From the NCBI GenBank assembly GCA_030690265.1, contig JAUYHA010000083.1, positions 1 to 59,323 of the forward strand: a stretch of DNA of 59,323 nucleotides, in the 5' to 3' direction. This stretch comes from Dehalococcoidales bacterium. GTDB taxonomy: Bacteria > Chloroflexota > Dehalococcoidia > Dehalococcoidales > UBA2162. Both the position numbers and the translations under genes were made by a program. Each line of letters begins with the position of its first letter. Position 1 is the first letter of the stretch. The notes under the pieces were generated by a model that had not been told where the DNA came from, did no database searches, and saw only the letters and a program-made list of their open reading frames with translations. Positions 34,035 to 43,216 of the stretch are shown here, piece after piece.

Positions 34035-34940
34035 TTATGCTTGAGGGTGGTCTTGAGGCTGGTCGCCTTCACGGAAACGTCTGTTCATCTCACGGAGGAA
34101 CTTTTCAACTTCAGGAGATAGCTGAGTGGTAGTTTCTTGCTTCCTCTCAGTCCGCTCTTCGTAATGGCTCTCAATTTGCTCAACGATAGCTTTCAGTTGG
34201 GGGTTTTGATTTAACTCGGCGTCAATCTGCTCCCGCTGCCGCTCAGCCTTCTTGACGCAGGTTTCATCCGTCGGCAAACCGTAAAGCGAACCGAGCACGT
34301 CCATCATCCGCACCGCTCCCATGTAGTCCTCTTCCAGCTGGATATACTGAGGCAGGTGCACGATAAGACTCAGAGTTTCCATTCCCATCTCGGAGGCCCG
34401 CTGGGGTATCAGGCCGTTAATTGAAGTGGGGCCCTGGTAATTACTTGACTCAATTCCTGCTTTTACAAGCTCCTTCTGGATGCTCTCATCGCTTGCTCTC
34501 CCGGTAACTATCAGGGGCCTTGTATGAGGCACATAATCATACATACTTCCGATGAGACAGTACCCCCTGGTGCCGAACTTCGCCAGAAGCTGCACTACCG
34601 AGTCAATATATACCTCGCCGTGGCTGTGGGGCTCCAGAAGATGAAGGAAAAGAAGGTCATTTCCCGATTCTTGCTTGCTGTAGCTGAGGCGGACATTGGG
34701 AATCACTACCTGCCTCTGTCCGTCCTTGAGATAACCGGTAGGACGGTAACGGGTGAAATCGAAGAAGTCCCCTGGCCTGGCGAGTCTGCCTAAATCCTTA
34801 GCCTTGAACTGCTCTTCAAGCCACAAAAGCACCTGGCTGCCCACATTACCCACATCCACCCAGGGCCTCATTATAGCCAGAGCCTGAGGTTCCTTCAGCT
34901 CCGGAAGAGGCTCATTAAGCTCAAAAGCTCGCAATCTCAT
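34035..34940 (-). CDS. PAC2-family protein
   Basis: This protein of about 301 residues has a PAC2 (proteasome assembly chaperone 2-like) domain. Visible marks are IMRPWVDVGNVGS, GYCLIGSMYDYVPHTRP, YQGPTSINGLIPQRASEMGM and SLIVHLPQYIQL. A Gln/Glu-rich coiled coil follows after residue 230. In archaea and Actinobacteria such proteins relate to proteasome function; here no proteasome gene is near, so the role is unknown. The ATG at 34940 is chosen at the start of the conserved region; an upstream TTG is possible. It is convergent with the AAA+ gene and follows pyrD. Confidence 0.8.
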   Translation of the reverse strand: MRLRAFELNEPLPELKEPQALAIMRPWVDVGNVGSQVLLWLEEQFKAKDLGRLARPGDFFDFTRYRPTGYLKDGQRQVVIPNVRLSYSKQESGNDLLFLHLLEPHSHGEVYIDSVVQLLAKFGTRGYCLIGSMYDYVPHTRPLIVTGRASDESIQKELVKAGIESSNYQGPTSINGLIPQRASEMGMETLSLIVHLPQYIQLEEDYMGAVRMMDVLGSLYGLPTDETCVKKAERQREQIDAELNQNPQLKAIVEQIESHYEERTERKQETTTQLSPEVEKFLREMNRRFREGDQPQDHPQA

Positions 34941-34991
34941 AGCAAATATATTAACAGATATTGCCAGTTCAGACAAATCAACCAGACCAAT

Positions 34992-35939
34992 TCAACACCG
35001 GGCAGCCCCGATAAGCTCGGTTATATCCTTTATCCCTTCTTTTGCCATAAACTGCTCTATTCCTTCCAGAACATCGAGCGGAGCCCGGGGATTGGCAAAG
35101 CTGGCCGAACCTACCTGGACAGCACTGGCTCCAGCCATAATAAACTCTACGGCATCACGGGCAGTGCTGATGCCGCCACAGCCGATGACTGGTATATCCA
35201 CGGCACCGGCTACCTCATAGACCATAGACAGCGCCACCGGTTTCATGGCTGGACCGGATAGCCCGCCGGTTATGTTACCCAGCAGGGGTCGGCGCCGGAC
35301 TACATCTATTGCCATACCTTTCAAAGTGTTGATTAAGGTCAAAGCGTCAGCCCCGGCTTCAGCGACAGCTACCGCCACCCCGGTTATATCCGAGGTGTTG
35401 GGAGTCAATTTGACCAGTAAAGGCAGCGAGGTGGCTTTTCTGACCCTGGCGGTTATCCCGGCGGCTGAGTCAGGACTGCAGCCAAACTCAACACCGCCGG
35501 CTTTCACATTAGGGCAGCTGATATTTACCTCAAGGCCGCTTATACCAACTACTCCCTCAAGACGTTCTGCCAGCGCAGGATAATCGTCAACGCTCTCACC
35601 GGCAATATTAACAATAACCGGCACCCGCCATTTTGCCCAGAGCGGTGCCTTTTCCTTAATCAGGGCATCAATGCCGATATTCTCCAGCCCGATTGAGTTG
35701 AGCACACCGGAAGCTGTTTCGGCCAGCCTCGGCTGAGGGTTACCCTCTCTGGGTTTAAGGGTGGTACCCTTGGAAACAATCGCTCCCAGCTTTTGAATAT
35801 CAAAGCCCTGATTAGACTCAATACCATAACCAAAGGTGCCGGAGGCGGTCATCACCGGATTATCCAGCCGTAATCCCCGGGGGTTTCGGGGGGCTAATTG
35901 AACTGAAAGATTCACTCTATTTTCCTTATCGCCGACCAT
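34992..35939 (-). CDS. pyrD: dihydroorotate dehydrogenase, class 1B type
   Basis: This 315-residue FMN enzyme oxidises dihydroorotate to orotate in pyrimidine synthesis. Features are the opening NPVMTASGTFGYG, the active-site Cys in EVNISCPNVKAGG, Lys in LVKLTPNTSD, and the phosphate-binding IPVIGCGGISTARDAVEFIM. Cys rather than Ser marks class 1B, which pairs with the PyrK iron-sulphur subunit; no pyrK is in the window. It is upstream of the PAC2 gene on the same strand. Confidence 0.95.
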   Translation of the reverse strand: MVGDKENRVNLSVQLAPRNPRGLRLDNPVMTASGTFGYGIESNQGFDIQKLGAIVSKGTTLKPREGNPQPRLAETASGVLNSIGLENIGIDALIKEKAPLWAKWRVPVIVNIAGESVDDYPALAERLEGVVGISGLEVNISCPNVKAGGVEFGCSPDSAAGITARVRKATSLPLLVKLTPNTSDITGVAVAVAEAGADALTLINTLKGMAIDVVRRRPLLGNITGGLSGPAMKPVALSMVYEVAGAVDIPVIGCGGISTARDAVEFIMAGASAVQVGSASFANPRAPLDVLEGIEQFMAKEGIKDITELIGAARC

Positions 35940-35947
35940 TAATCATT

Positions 35948-36035
35948 GTCATTCCGTAATTGATACGGAATCCAGATTGCTTTCCTGGATTCCAGCCAGA
36001 GTTTACCCCGTACTGGGATACGGGGCTGGAATGAC
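35948..36035. repeat. MITE-like palindromic repeat (GTCATTCC family)
   Basis: It starts GTCATTCCGTAATTGATACGG and ends GGGGCTGGAATGAC. Inner arms CTGGATTCCAG and CCCCGTACTGGGATACGGGG are also palindromic. The right part is nearly the same as the copy at 59142-59320, and the left part resembles the copy at 101-240. Confidence 0.82.
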
Positions 36036-36046
36036 AAAAAAGTCTG

Positions 36047-36949
36047 CTAAGCGAGGCCCTTTTTCTTGAAGTAATTCCGGTACCAGCTGATAACATTGCC
36101 CAGTTCCTCTGCGCCTAACCGGTACTCAGCGGGTATAAACTCTTTCTCATAGGAGCCTATTTTACGGGCTATCTGCTCCTGCTCCTCCCCGGCTCTAAGC
36201 GCTTCAAGGATAATATCTCCACAGTTTTTTGTGTTGTCCCGGACTGCCTGTATATGAGCAGACAGCCCGTCACTCAAAGCACCACGATGAGAGGTGAAAG
36301 CAATCCTAGGATTAAGCCGGAGCAATTTATCGTGCGTCTCGATAATGGCATCAAGGTCAGAATCAGCCCCCGGCAGTAAGATATTGCTGCCGAAAGCAGC
36401 AATGGCATCACCGCTAAAAAGCCCTTCGCTCTTTGAGTCATAAAAGCACATCTGGTGGGCACAATGACCCGGAGCATAAATTACTCTCAGTTCCCTGTTA
36501 CCCAGCGAAATAACCTCCCCATCCTCAAGCGTCCGGACCTGCCCTTCAGATACGGGCAGGATGAAACCATACTGGTCCTCAAATTTTTCCCCGTAAGCTC
36601 GTTTGGTGTCCACAATAAGACGGGAAGGGTCTACCAGGTGCCGGGCACCCCGGGGATGCACGAAGACTTTTACCTGCGGGAACTGCCGGGCAAAAGTGCC
36701 GACTCCGCCGGCGTGGTCCAGGTGGATATGGGTGAGGAAAATATAATCAAGTTTTGCCGGGTCATAGCCCAGCTGCCGGATGGAATCCAGGAGGCCCGGT
36801 ATTATTACTGCCGGCCCGGTTTCAATAAGGGACGTTCGCTCACCGGCAATGAAATGAATCACACAACCCCTGGGGGGACGCAGCAAGCTAAGACGGTAGA
36901 TACCATCAGCTACTTCAGCAATTTCAGCCATTTTGTCCAATGCTACCAC
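36047..36949 (-). CDS. MBL-fold metallo-hydrolase
   Basis: This protein of about 300 residues has a metallo-beta-lactamase fold. Metal ligands are in FLTHIHLDHAGG (HxHxDH), APGHCAHQMCFY and LFSGDAIAAF, with a final His in FTSHRGAL. A C-terminal helical domain (residues 215-300) like that of MBL relatives near fatty-acid or B12 genes is present. The substrate is unknown. A GTG at 36949 opens the frame and an ATG at 36931 is an alternative; neither has a good ribosome site. Confidence 0.88.
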   Translation of the reverse strand: MVALDKMAEIAEVADGIYRLSLLRPPRGCVIHFIAGERTSLIETGPAVIIPGLLDSIRQLGYDPAKLDYIFLTHIHLDHAGGVGTFARQFPQVKVFVHPRGARHLVDPSRLIVDTKRAYGEKFEDQYGFILPVSEGQVRTLEDGEVISLGNRELRVIYAPGHCAHQMCFYDSKSEGLFSGDAIAAFGSNILLPGADSDLDAIIETHDKLLRLNPRIAFTSHRGALSDGLSAHIQAVRDNTKNCGDIILEALRAGEEQEQIARKIGSYEKEFIPAEYRLGAEELGNVISWYRNYFKKKGLA

Positions 36950-37081
36950 TTAATTACCAAAACTTCAAACTGACTAAAAACATTTAGAAAATGTTTAGAA
37001 ATACCCCGCAGATTTTTAGCTTTTGTTTCTCTTCCCGGATATATCCTGAAGCTGGAAGGAAAAGCAAGGAGGCAACCCGGT

Positions 37082-37633
37082 ATGAGAAACAAGATGAAGA
37101 TAATTTTCCCCGTCCTGGCTCTGCTGCTTCTCATTCCCTGGCAGCCGGTAAACCCTGCTTATGCCCGCATCACCGAAACTCCAGGCCAAGATACGGTCGG
37201 AATAGAGACTCCCGGAGAACCAGCACCTTTACTCACGATGCTGGAAACAACCTTACCGGGGCATGTCTACGTGCTCGATAATTCCAGGATAGTGACAGAA
37301 GAAACCTGGGAAGCAATAAATGCTCTCCGGAATACGAAGGCTGAGTTAGCTCCTTACGACCAGCAAACCACCCGAAGTGCCACCATAATTGCCAGGGTCA
37401 AGGGAATGCCCAGCCGCCTGGTAGTGGTAAACGAGAACAACACCATCATCGAGGTATGGAGCAATACCACCGGAACGAAAGGTAATTTTTATTCTCTCAG
37501 GGTGAAAGAGCAGTCGGTGCAGGGAGCCGAGCATCTTCTTACCCAGGAGATTCTAACTCAATACAACCATTTACTTGGCGAATTGAACTGGACTGCAACG
37601 GGCCAGGTTTACTCGCTGGAGAAGTTCCAATAA
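37082..37633 (+). CDS. secreted protein of unknown function
   Basis: This 183-residue protein has an N-terminal signal peptide (KIIFPVLALLLLIPW, then PVNPAYA, probable cleavage). The rest is soluble, with no Cys and no lipobox. I recognise no domain. AAGGAGG with good spacing decides the ATG. It is convergent with the OmpR-type regulator gene and shares a bidirectional hairpin with it. Confidence 0.75.
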   Translation: MRNKMKIIFPVLALLLLIPWQPVNPAYARITETPGQDTVGIETPGEPAPLLTMLETTLPGHVYVLDNSRIVTEETWEAINALRNTKAELAPYDQQTTRSATIIARVKGMPSRLVVVNENNTIIEVWSNTTGTKGNFYSLRVKEQSVQGAEHLLTQEILTQYNHLLGELNWTATGQVYSLEKFQ

Positions 37634-37637
37634 CAAA

Positions 37638-37657
37638 GGATACCCCAGAAGGTATCC
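37638..37657. terminator. hairpin between convergent genes
   Basis: GGATACC and GGTATCC enclose the loop CCAGAA. It sits between the stops at 37633 and 37674. It may end transcription from both sides, though the stem is short and the T run (CTATTTTT) comes 13 nt later. Confidence 0.5.
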
Positions 37658-37673
37658 TGATTAGATGCTATTT

Positions 37674-38366
37674 TTATATGTCGTCGTTGAATTTATAACC
37701 TACCCCGGGGACGGTCATGAGATACTTTGGTGCGGCCGCTTCAGGTTCCAGTTTTGCCCGTAAACGCCCCACAAAAACATGCAGGTAGTCTTTTTCATCC
37801 AGGTACTCAGGACCCCACACCTTTTGCAGAAGCTGCCCGTGAGTAAGCACCTTCCCTGAATTGAGCGCCAGTTCCTGCAGGAGGCTGTATTCAGTCGGTG
37901 TCAATTTGATTTCCCTGCCCGCCATGGTAACCAGTCGCCCGGCAAAGTCAATTTTTAAATTTCCCTTACTGAAGGATGGCTGTACCGGTACCGCCCCGAC
38001 AGCCCCGGCACGGCGAAGCACCGATTTGATTCGGGCTCCCAGCTCTTCCACTTTAAAGGGCTTTAGCACATAATCATCAGCACCAAGGTCGAACGCCTTC
38101 ACGATGTCGCTTGTGTTGCCAAGAGAAGTAAGCATGATAACGGGGATATTAGACCATTCTCGAAGACGCCGGCAGACCTCAAAACCGTCCATCCTGGGCA
38201 TTTTTATATCCAGAAGTATCAGGCCAGGCATTTGTAGATCAATCTTTTCGATGGCTTCAGTGCCATCGATTGCGGTAAACACCTCATAACCACCGGCCTC
38301 TAAATGGGCCCGCAAGAACCTGAGTATATTAATTTCATCATCTGCCACTAGAATGCGTATTTTCAC
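37674..38366 (-). CDS. OmpR/PhoB-family response regulator
   Basis: This protein of about 230 residues has two domains. The receiver has ILVADDE, phosphoacceptor Asp in GLILLDIKMPRMDG, Thr in VIMLTSL and Lys in VLKPFK. The winged-helix DNA-binding half has REIKLTPTEYSLLQEL and the closing YLMTVPGVGYKF. A GTG at 38366 is preferred because GGTGG lies 6 nt before it; the ATG at 38372 would overlap that site. No kinase gene is adjacent, so the partner is elsewhere. Confidence 0.92.
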   Translation of the reverse strand: MKIRILVADDEINILRFLRAHLEAGGYEVFTAIDGTEAIEKIDLQMPGLILLDIKMPRMDGFEVCRRLREWSNIPVIMLTSLGNTSDIVKAFDLGADDYVLKPFKVEELGARIKSVLRRAGAVGAVPVQPSFSKGNLKIDFAGRLVTMAGREIKLTPTEYSLLQELALNSGKVLTHGQLLQKVWGPEYLDEKDYLHVFVGRLRAKLEPEAAAPKYLMTVPGVGYKFNDDI

Positions 38367-38376
38367 ATACATCCAC

Positions 38377-38400
38377 CTGGGGTTTAGTGTGAAACCCCAG
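38377..38400 (-). terminator. 9-bp hairpin between tRNA-Val and the regulator gene
   Basis: CTGGGGTTT and AAACCCCAG enclose a 6-nt loop. It follows tRNA-Val on the minus strand by 16 nt and partly overlaps the regulator's ribosome site. It could therefore end tRNA transcription or mask translation of read-through RNA. Confidence 0.5.
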
Positions 38401-38416
38401 CTCTACCCATCAAAAA

Positions 38417-38490
38417 TGGGCGGTAGTGGACTTGAACCACTGGCCTCTGCGATGTCAACGCAGTGCTCTAACCAGCTGAGCTAACCGCCC
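38417..38490 (-). tRNA. tRNA-Val (anticodon GAC)
   Basis: Acceptor GGGCGGT pairs with ACCGCCC, followed by discriminator A; CCA is not encoded. The D arm is GCTC/GAGC. The anticodon stem CTGCG/CGCAG encloses TTGACAT with anticodon GAC, reading GUC and GUU. The T arm is AGTGG-TTCAAGT-CCACT. Confidence 0.97.
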
Positions 38491-38504
38491 CCTTGACGAA
38501 TAAA

Positions 38505-38533
38505 ATCTTATCAGGCATATCTCCTGTAGTCAA
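38505..38533 (-). promoter_or_regulatory. promoter of tRNA-Val
   Basis: On the minus strand TTGACT (38528-38533), 17 nt, TAAGAT (38505-38510), preceded by TGA as extended -10. The predicted start lies about 10 nt before the tRNA. Confidence 0.6.
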
Positions 38534-38620
38534 GAAAATACCCCGAGCAAATATCCGTATCATAAATAAAATGCGGCATTATTCTTTTGCCTCTACCTGA
38601 ACTTTGTTCAACGCCGGAGC

Positions 38621-39328
38621 TTAAAAATCAATCTTTAAATCCGTATTGGACAAGTGTACCGAGAAACTTTTAGGATTGTAGTATAGAGCTATTGACCTTA
38701 CCTCCACCCCCACTTTATGAGCCTCCACCAGCAAATCATATAGCTCCGGGTCGGCAGCTTTGTTTGGTTTAAAGGCTTGCACTTCAGGCAAAGCGGCAAT
38801 AAACACTATAATAGCTTTGCCGCCTCTATTTAGACAGGATGTAAGCTCCCTGATATGCTTCCTCCCCCGTGATGAGGGACAGTCGGGGTACATAGCGTAA
38901 TCCCCTTCTCTGAGGGCAGCACTCTTGACTTCCAGAAAGATTTCCTGAGCATCACTCACCAGAAGATAGTCGATAAGAGAATTACCTGACCGGGCATTCC
39001 GCTTCAAGACTTTATATCCCTTCAGCCAGGGAATGAGATTAATAGCCAGTGATTTTTCAAAAGCTTTCATCTGCAGCTGGGTATCAATAATAGCTCCGAG
39101 ATTGCTTTCCTCTACAGCAAACAGGCGATAGTCAGTTTTTCTACCCTCTTCCTGCCTGATACAAAAGCCTTTTCGTCCCTTAATCAGAAACTCAGATAGT
39201 CTGCCGGTATTGTTAATATGCGCCCGGTAATAATGGCTATCGTGGCACACTTTAACAACAAAGCGGTTAAGACGCTCGACAATACGGCATTCTACGGGGC
39301 TTTCCAGGCTAAAGAGTTCGGTTTCCAT
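38621..39328 (-). CDS. sfsA: SfsA-family DNA/RNA nuclease-like protein
   Basis: This 235-residue protein has the SfsA N-terminal OB-like domain (RFVVKV, then INNTGRLSEFLIKG). The C-terminal nuclease-like domain has NSLIDYLL, IFLEVKSAALREGDYAMYPD and GRKHIRELTSCL. Glu and Lys of the EVK motif match PD-(D/E)xK-type nucleases. The name comes from sugar-fermentation stimulation in E. coli; DNA binding and nuclease activity are the more recent view. It lies upstream of tRNA-Val and divergent from aspS, each with its own promoter region. Confidence 0.9.
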   Translation of the reverse strand: METELFSLESPVECRIVERLNRFVVKVCHDSHYYRAHINNTGRLSEFLIKGRKGFCIRQEEGRKTDYRLFAVEESNLGAIIDTQLQMKAFEKSLAINLIPWLKGYKVLKRNARSGNSLIDYLLVSDAQEIFLEVKSAALREGDYAMYPDCPSSRGRKHIRELTSCLNRGGKAIIVFIAALPEVQAFKPNKAADPELYDLLVEAHKVGVEVRSIALYYNPKSFSVHLSNTDLKIDF

Positions 39329-39371
39329 TTTGTTAGATTGTAACGCATTTAGCAGTGAATTTAAATGCCAG

Positions 39372-39401
39372 TTGAAGAACGCCCCCCTTATAAACTATAA
39401 T
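39372..39401 (+). promoter_or_regulatory. promoter of aspS-tig-clpP
   Basis: TTGAAG at 39372-39377, 18 nt, TATAAT at 39396-39401. The TTG start of aspS lies 42 nt further on and is preceded by GAGGTAAGG. Confidence 0.6.
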
Positions 39402-39442
39402 CAGCTATTAGCCCAGACCGGACTTCTTAGAGGTAAGGAACT

Positions 39443-41236
39443 TTGCTCAAAACTCATACCTGTGGTGAACTGAACAAGAAGCACATTGGTAAGAAGGTAA
39501 CCCTGGCAGGCTGGGTGGACCGCCGCCGGGAGCACGGGGGTTTGACTTTTATCGACCTGCGTGACCGCGAGGGCATCGTCCAGGTGGTATTCAACCCGGA
39601 AAAATCGAAATCCAGCCATAAAATAGCCGGTGAGATGCGTAACGAATATGTAATTAGTGTTGATGGTGAGGTGACTCCCCGTCCACCGGGCACCGAGAAC
39701 CCCAGGCTGGCTACCGGCGAGATTGAGGTTATCGCTCAAAATACGGCTATACTCAATCCCTCAAAGACACCGCCTTTCTATATTAACGAAGAGGTCGAGG
39801 TTGATGAGAACCTCCGCTTAAAGTACCGCTATCTTGACCTGCGGCGAGAGCGGATGCAGAAGAGCCTGCTCCTCCGCCACCAGGGGATAAAGTTTATCCG
39901 CGATTTTCTGAGTAACAGGGGCTTTATTGAAGTGGAAACCCCTATACTGATTAAAAGCACCCCCGAAGGGGCTCGTGATTACCTGGTGCCCAGCCGTGTT
40001 CACCCGGGCAAGTTCTATGCTTTACCCCAGTCTCCCCAGCAGGTCAAGCAGCTATTAATGGTGGCGGGCTTTGAAAAATACTTTCAGATTGCCAAGTGTT
40101 TTCGCGATGAGGATACTCGTGCTGACCGCCAGCCGGAATTCACCCAGCTTGACCTTGAAATGAGCTTCGTTGAGGTTGATGATATCCTCAACCTGATTGA
40201 GGAGCTTCTTACCTCTATGGTAGAGAAGATAAGACCTGACCTGCGGTTAACAAAGCCGTTTCCCCGTCTGAGCTATGCCGAGGTAATGGAACGCTACGGG
40301 ACGGATAAGCCTGATTTACGTTTTGCTCTGGAACTAAAAGACCTGTCCGACATTGCCAGCCAGACCGATTTTTCTGTCTTCCGTTCGGCGGTTGCTAAAG
40401 GAGGCAAAGTTAAAGGCATCTGCGCCCCCGGCTGTGCTGGCTATTCCCGCAGTCAGCTTGATGAACTGAATAAGCTGGTGCAGAGTCTTGGCGCCGGCGG
40501 TCTGCTGACTATCTCGCTGGGCGGGTCGGCAGGCAGTGTGGATGACCTGACCCCTGAAATGATAAAGTCGGCGGCAGCCAAATATTTAACCTTAGACCAG
40601 GTTAAGGAAATTGCCAGGCGCTTTGATGCCGCTTCCGGAGACCTGCTGCTCATCGTCGCCGGTAAACCTGAGCTGGTCGATATGACCTTGAGCGAACTGC
40701 GACAGGAAATGGGGCGCCGGCTTGAGCTGGCTGAACCGGGGCTTTTTGCCTTTGCCTTCGTTATTGATTTCCCCCTCTTTGAGCGGGATGAGAAGACGGG
40801 ACGCTGGCAGCCAAAGCACCACCCCTTTACCTCACCCAGAGACGGTGATGAACCTCTGCTGGATGAAGCTCCGGAGAAAGCCTATTCCAAACACTATGAT
40901 ATTGTCTGCAATGGCTTTGAAATCGGCGGCGGCAGCATCAGGATTCATTCCAGTGAACTTCAAAGGAAGGTGTTTAGACTGCTGGGTTATGCCGATGATG
41001 ATATTGAGGCACTTTTCGGACACCTGCTGGAAGCCTTTGACTATGGTGCCCCACCTCACGGAGGTATTGCCATAGGTATTGACCGCCTGATGATGTTACT
41101 TGCCGGGGAGAAAACCATCAGGGAAGTGATAGCTTTCCCCAAGAACCAGAACGCCGCAGATTTAACTTTTAACGCTCCTTCTTCAGTCAACAAGGAGCAA
41201 TTAGACGAACTGCACCTGCAGCTACGGGAGGAATAG
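39443..41236 (+). CDS. aspS: aspartate--tRNA ligase
   Basis: This 597-residue class II aminoacyl-tRNA synthetase is full length for the bacterial type. The OB-fold anticodon domain opens VTLAGWVDRRREHGG. Motif 2 is FRDEDTRADRQPEFTQLD, the GAD insertion spans about 290-410, and motif 3 is GGIAIGIDRLMMLL. A TTG start follows GAGGTAAGG by 4 nt. It overlaps tig by 1 nt and heads an operon with tig and clpP. Confidence 0.97.
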   Translation: MLKTHTCGELNKKHIGKKVTLAGWVDRRREHGGLTFIDLRDREGIVQVVFNPEKSKSSHKIAGEMRNEYVISVDGEVTPRPPGTENPRLATGEIEVIAQNTAILNPSKTPPFYINEEVEVDENLRLKYRYLDLRRERMQKSLLLRHQGIKFIRDFLSNRGFIEVETPILIKSTPEGARDYLVPSRVHPGKFYALPQSPQQVKQLLMVAGFEKYFQIAKCFRDEDTRADRQPEFTQLDLEMSFVEVDDILNLIEELLTSMVEKIRPDLRLTKPFPRLSYAEVMERYGTDKPDLRFALELKDLSDIASQTDFSVFRSAVAKGGKVKGICAPGCAGYSRSQLDELNKLVQSLGAGGLLTISLGGSAGSVDDLTPEMIKSAAAKYLTLDQVKEIARRFDAASGDLLLIVAGKPELVDMTLSELRQEMGRRLELAEPGLFAFAFVIDFPLFERDEKTGRWQPKHHPFTSPRDGDEPLLDEAPEKAYSKHYDIVCNGFEIGGGSIRIHSSELQRKVFRLLGYADDDIEALFGHLLEAFDYGAPPHGGIAIGIDRLMMLLAGEKTIREVIAFPKNQNAADLTFNAPSSVNKEQLDELHLQLREE

Positions 41237-42564
41237 TGAAGGTAACCAACGAGAAAACGGAGAATAGACAGGCATTCTTGACTGTCGAGATGGAACCTGC
41301 CGAAGTAGAAGAATCTATGGAGGGGGCTTATCGCCAGATAGTTAAGAAAACAAAAATCCCGGGTTTCCGGCAGGGAAAGGCTCCGCGGGCGATACTGGAA
41401 CGCTACATTGGTAAAGAGAGACTTTTTAATGAGGCTCTGAATAATCTGCTGCCTTCGGCTTACGAGAAAGCCATCAATGAGCAGGAAATCGAAGCCTTCG
41501 CCCAGCCGCAGATTGAAGTAGCTCAAACCGACCCTCTGGTATTTAAAGTGATGGTGCCCCTGAAGCCTGTGGTCAAGCTTGGTGATTACCGCCAAATTGA
41601 AATTGCCCCGGAACCGGTAAAAGAAGTAACCGGGGAAGATATTGATGAGGTAATCGAGCGGCTGCGCCATCAGCACGCTACCTGGGAGCCGGTAGACCGT
41701 CCGGTAGAGTTTAATGATTTGGTGGTCCTGGATATTGAGAGCCATGTTGAAGATAAACCTTTTATCAACCAGAAAGGTGCTCAATACCAGGTTATTCGTG
41801 ACCAGTCCTTTCCTTTGCCCGGCTTTAGCGAGCAACTGGCCAACATGAAGAATAATGAAGAAAAGAAATTTAAGCTCCAGGTACCGCCGGACTATCCCGG
41901 GAACGAGCTGGCCGGGAAAGAGGCAGTTTTCAAAGTAAAACTCTCCGAAATAAAACAGGAGATACTCCCCGAGCTAAATAACAATTTCGCTCAAGAAGTT
42001 AGTGCTGATTTCAAAAGCCTGGCTTCGCTCCGGAAACGGATAGAGTCCGAACTGAAAAACAAAGCCGAGGAGAACGCCAGGCTGAATTATGAAGACCGGG
42101 TTGTTGACGCCGTGGTTAATCTCAGCGAAATGGATTTCCCACCCATCCTGGTAGAAACGGAAATCTCTCGCTTCCTCAACCAGCGCTTCCAGAACAGCAG
42201 CCAGGGACTGGACGAATATCTTAGCAACGTCAATAAAACCGAGGAGGAAATAAGAGAGGAGCTGCGCCCACCAGCCACTGAAAAGGTATCCAGGTCGCTG
42301 GTCTTAAGTAAAGTTGCTGAAGAGGAGAAGATTGAAATTAGCCCTGCTCAAATAGATACTGAAATCAAGAATATAACCGAAGGTGCCAACAGCAATAAAG
42401 TTGAACTGGAAAAAGCTCTGAATACTCCGCAGTTCCGCACCTCCATTGAGCAAACGTTATTCACCAGAAAAACAATCCAGCGATTGACCGAAATGGCTAA
42501 TAAAGGTAAAATAAATAAGAGCACCAAAATAAGGAAAGAGACAAAAAAGAAGGGGGCAAAATGA
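41236..42564 (+). CDS. tig: trigger factor (ribosome-associated chaperone, PPIase)
   Basis: This 442-residue chaperone holds nascent chains at the ribosome exit. The N-domain has the ribosome-binding signature as IPGFRQGKAPRAIL (about residues 35-48). The FKBP-like PPIase domain is about 160-245 (NDLVVLDIES, then FPLPGFSEQL), followed by a long helical C-domain and a Lys-rich tail. The GTG start overlaps the aspS stop, and the stop overlaps clpP by 4 nt (ATGA). The tig-clpP pairing is conserved widely. Confidence 0.96.
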   Translation: MKVTNEKTENRQAFLTVEMEPAEVEESMEGAYRQIVKKTKIPGFRQGKAPRAILERYIGKERLFNEALNNLLPSAYEKAINEQEIEAFAQPQIEVAQTDPLVFKVMVPLKPVVKLGDYRQIEIAPEPVKEVTGEDIDEVIERLRHQHATWEPVDRPVEFNDLVVLDIESHVEDKPFINQKGAQYQVIRDQSFPLPGFSEQLANMKNNEEKKFKLQVPPDYPGNELAGKEAVFKVKLSEIKQEILPELNNNFAQEVSADFKSLASLRKRIESELKNKAEENARLNYEDRVVDAVVNLSEMDFPPILVETEISRFLNQRFQNSSQGLDEYLSNVNKTEEEIREELRPPATEKVSRSLVLSKVAEEEKIEISPAQIDTEIKNITEGANSNKVELEKALNTPQFRTSIEQTLFTRKTIQRLTEMANKGKINKSTKIRKETKKKGAK

Positions 42565-43178
42565 ATACCTATCCGACAAACGTTATACCCGGCGTAGTGG
42601 AGAGTGGCCCAAGGGGTGAAAGATTCTGGGATATATATTCTCTGCTCTTAAAAGAGCGGATAGTTATGCTATTCACACCGATTACTGACCCGGTAGCCAA
42701 TACCATCATCGCTCAGCTTCTCTATCTGGAGAGAGAAGACCCGGATAAAGACATCAGCATCTATATCCAGAGTCCCGGCGGGGTTATTAACTCCGGCCTG
42801 GCTATTTATGACACCATGCAGCTAATACGGGCACCCGTGTCTACCATCTGTGTTGGGATGACAGCCAGCATGGCAACAGTGCTGCTCTGTGCCGGAGTCA
42901 AGGGCAAGCGGTATGCTTTACCCCACTCCACCATCCATATGCACCAGGCACACGGTGGTGCTCAGGGACAGGCTGCCGATATCCAGATTGCTGCCCGTGA
43001 GATTGCCCGGCAGCAGGATATCATTAAAGATATTATCGTCACCCATACCGGCCAGTCGCTGGATAAAGTAACCCATGACACTGACCGGGACTTCTATCTT
43101 AACCCTCAGCAGGCCGTCGAGTACGGTATCATAGATGAAATCCTGAAGAAGCCGGAAAAAGAAGAGCCTAAGAAGTAG
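42561..43178 (+). CDS. clpP: ATP-dependent Clp protease proteolytic subunit
   Basis: This 205-residue serine protease assembles into 14-mers with ClpX or ClpC. The catalytic Ser is in GMTASMATVLL, His in LPHSTIHMHQ and Asp near HDTDRDFYL. It starts IPGVVESGPRGERFWDIYSLLL as in family members; no long propeptide is visible. It is coupled to tig by ATGA. clpX is not in the window. It probably shares substrates with the tmRNA system encoded next. Confidence 0.97.
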   Translation: MNTYPTNVIPGVVESGPRGERFWDIYSLLLKERIVMLFTPITDPVANTIIAQLLYLEREDPDKDISIYIQSPGGVINSGLAIYDTMQLIRAPVSTICVGMTASMATVLLCAGVKGKRYALPHSTIHMHQAHGGAQGQAADIQIAAREIARQQDIIKDIIVTHTGQSLDKVTHDTDRDFYLNPQQAVEYGIIDEILKKPEKEEPKK

Positions 43179-43200
43179 CCTTTTTAGGCTGAAGCCTGTG

Positions 43201-43209
43201 TGGTATAAT
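43201..43209 (+). promoter_or_regulatory. extended -10 promoter of smpB (possibly leaderless)
   Basis: TGG-TATAAT forms a perfect extended -10, with only a weak -35. The predicted start falls at about 43216-43217, on the GTG start of smpB. No useful ribosome site fits in between. Confidence 0.55.
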
Positions 43210-43216
43210 ATAAGGT

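Noticed and set aside
41056-41835. 259-codon minus-strand frame
   Set aside because: It lies opposite aspS and tig, both certain; its product has no family features.
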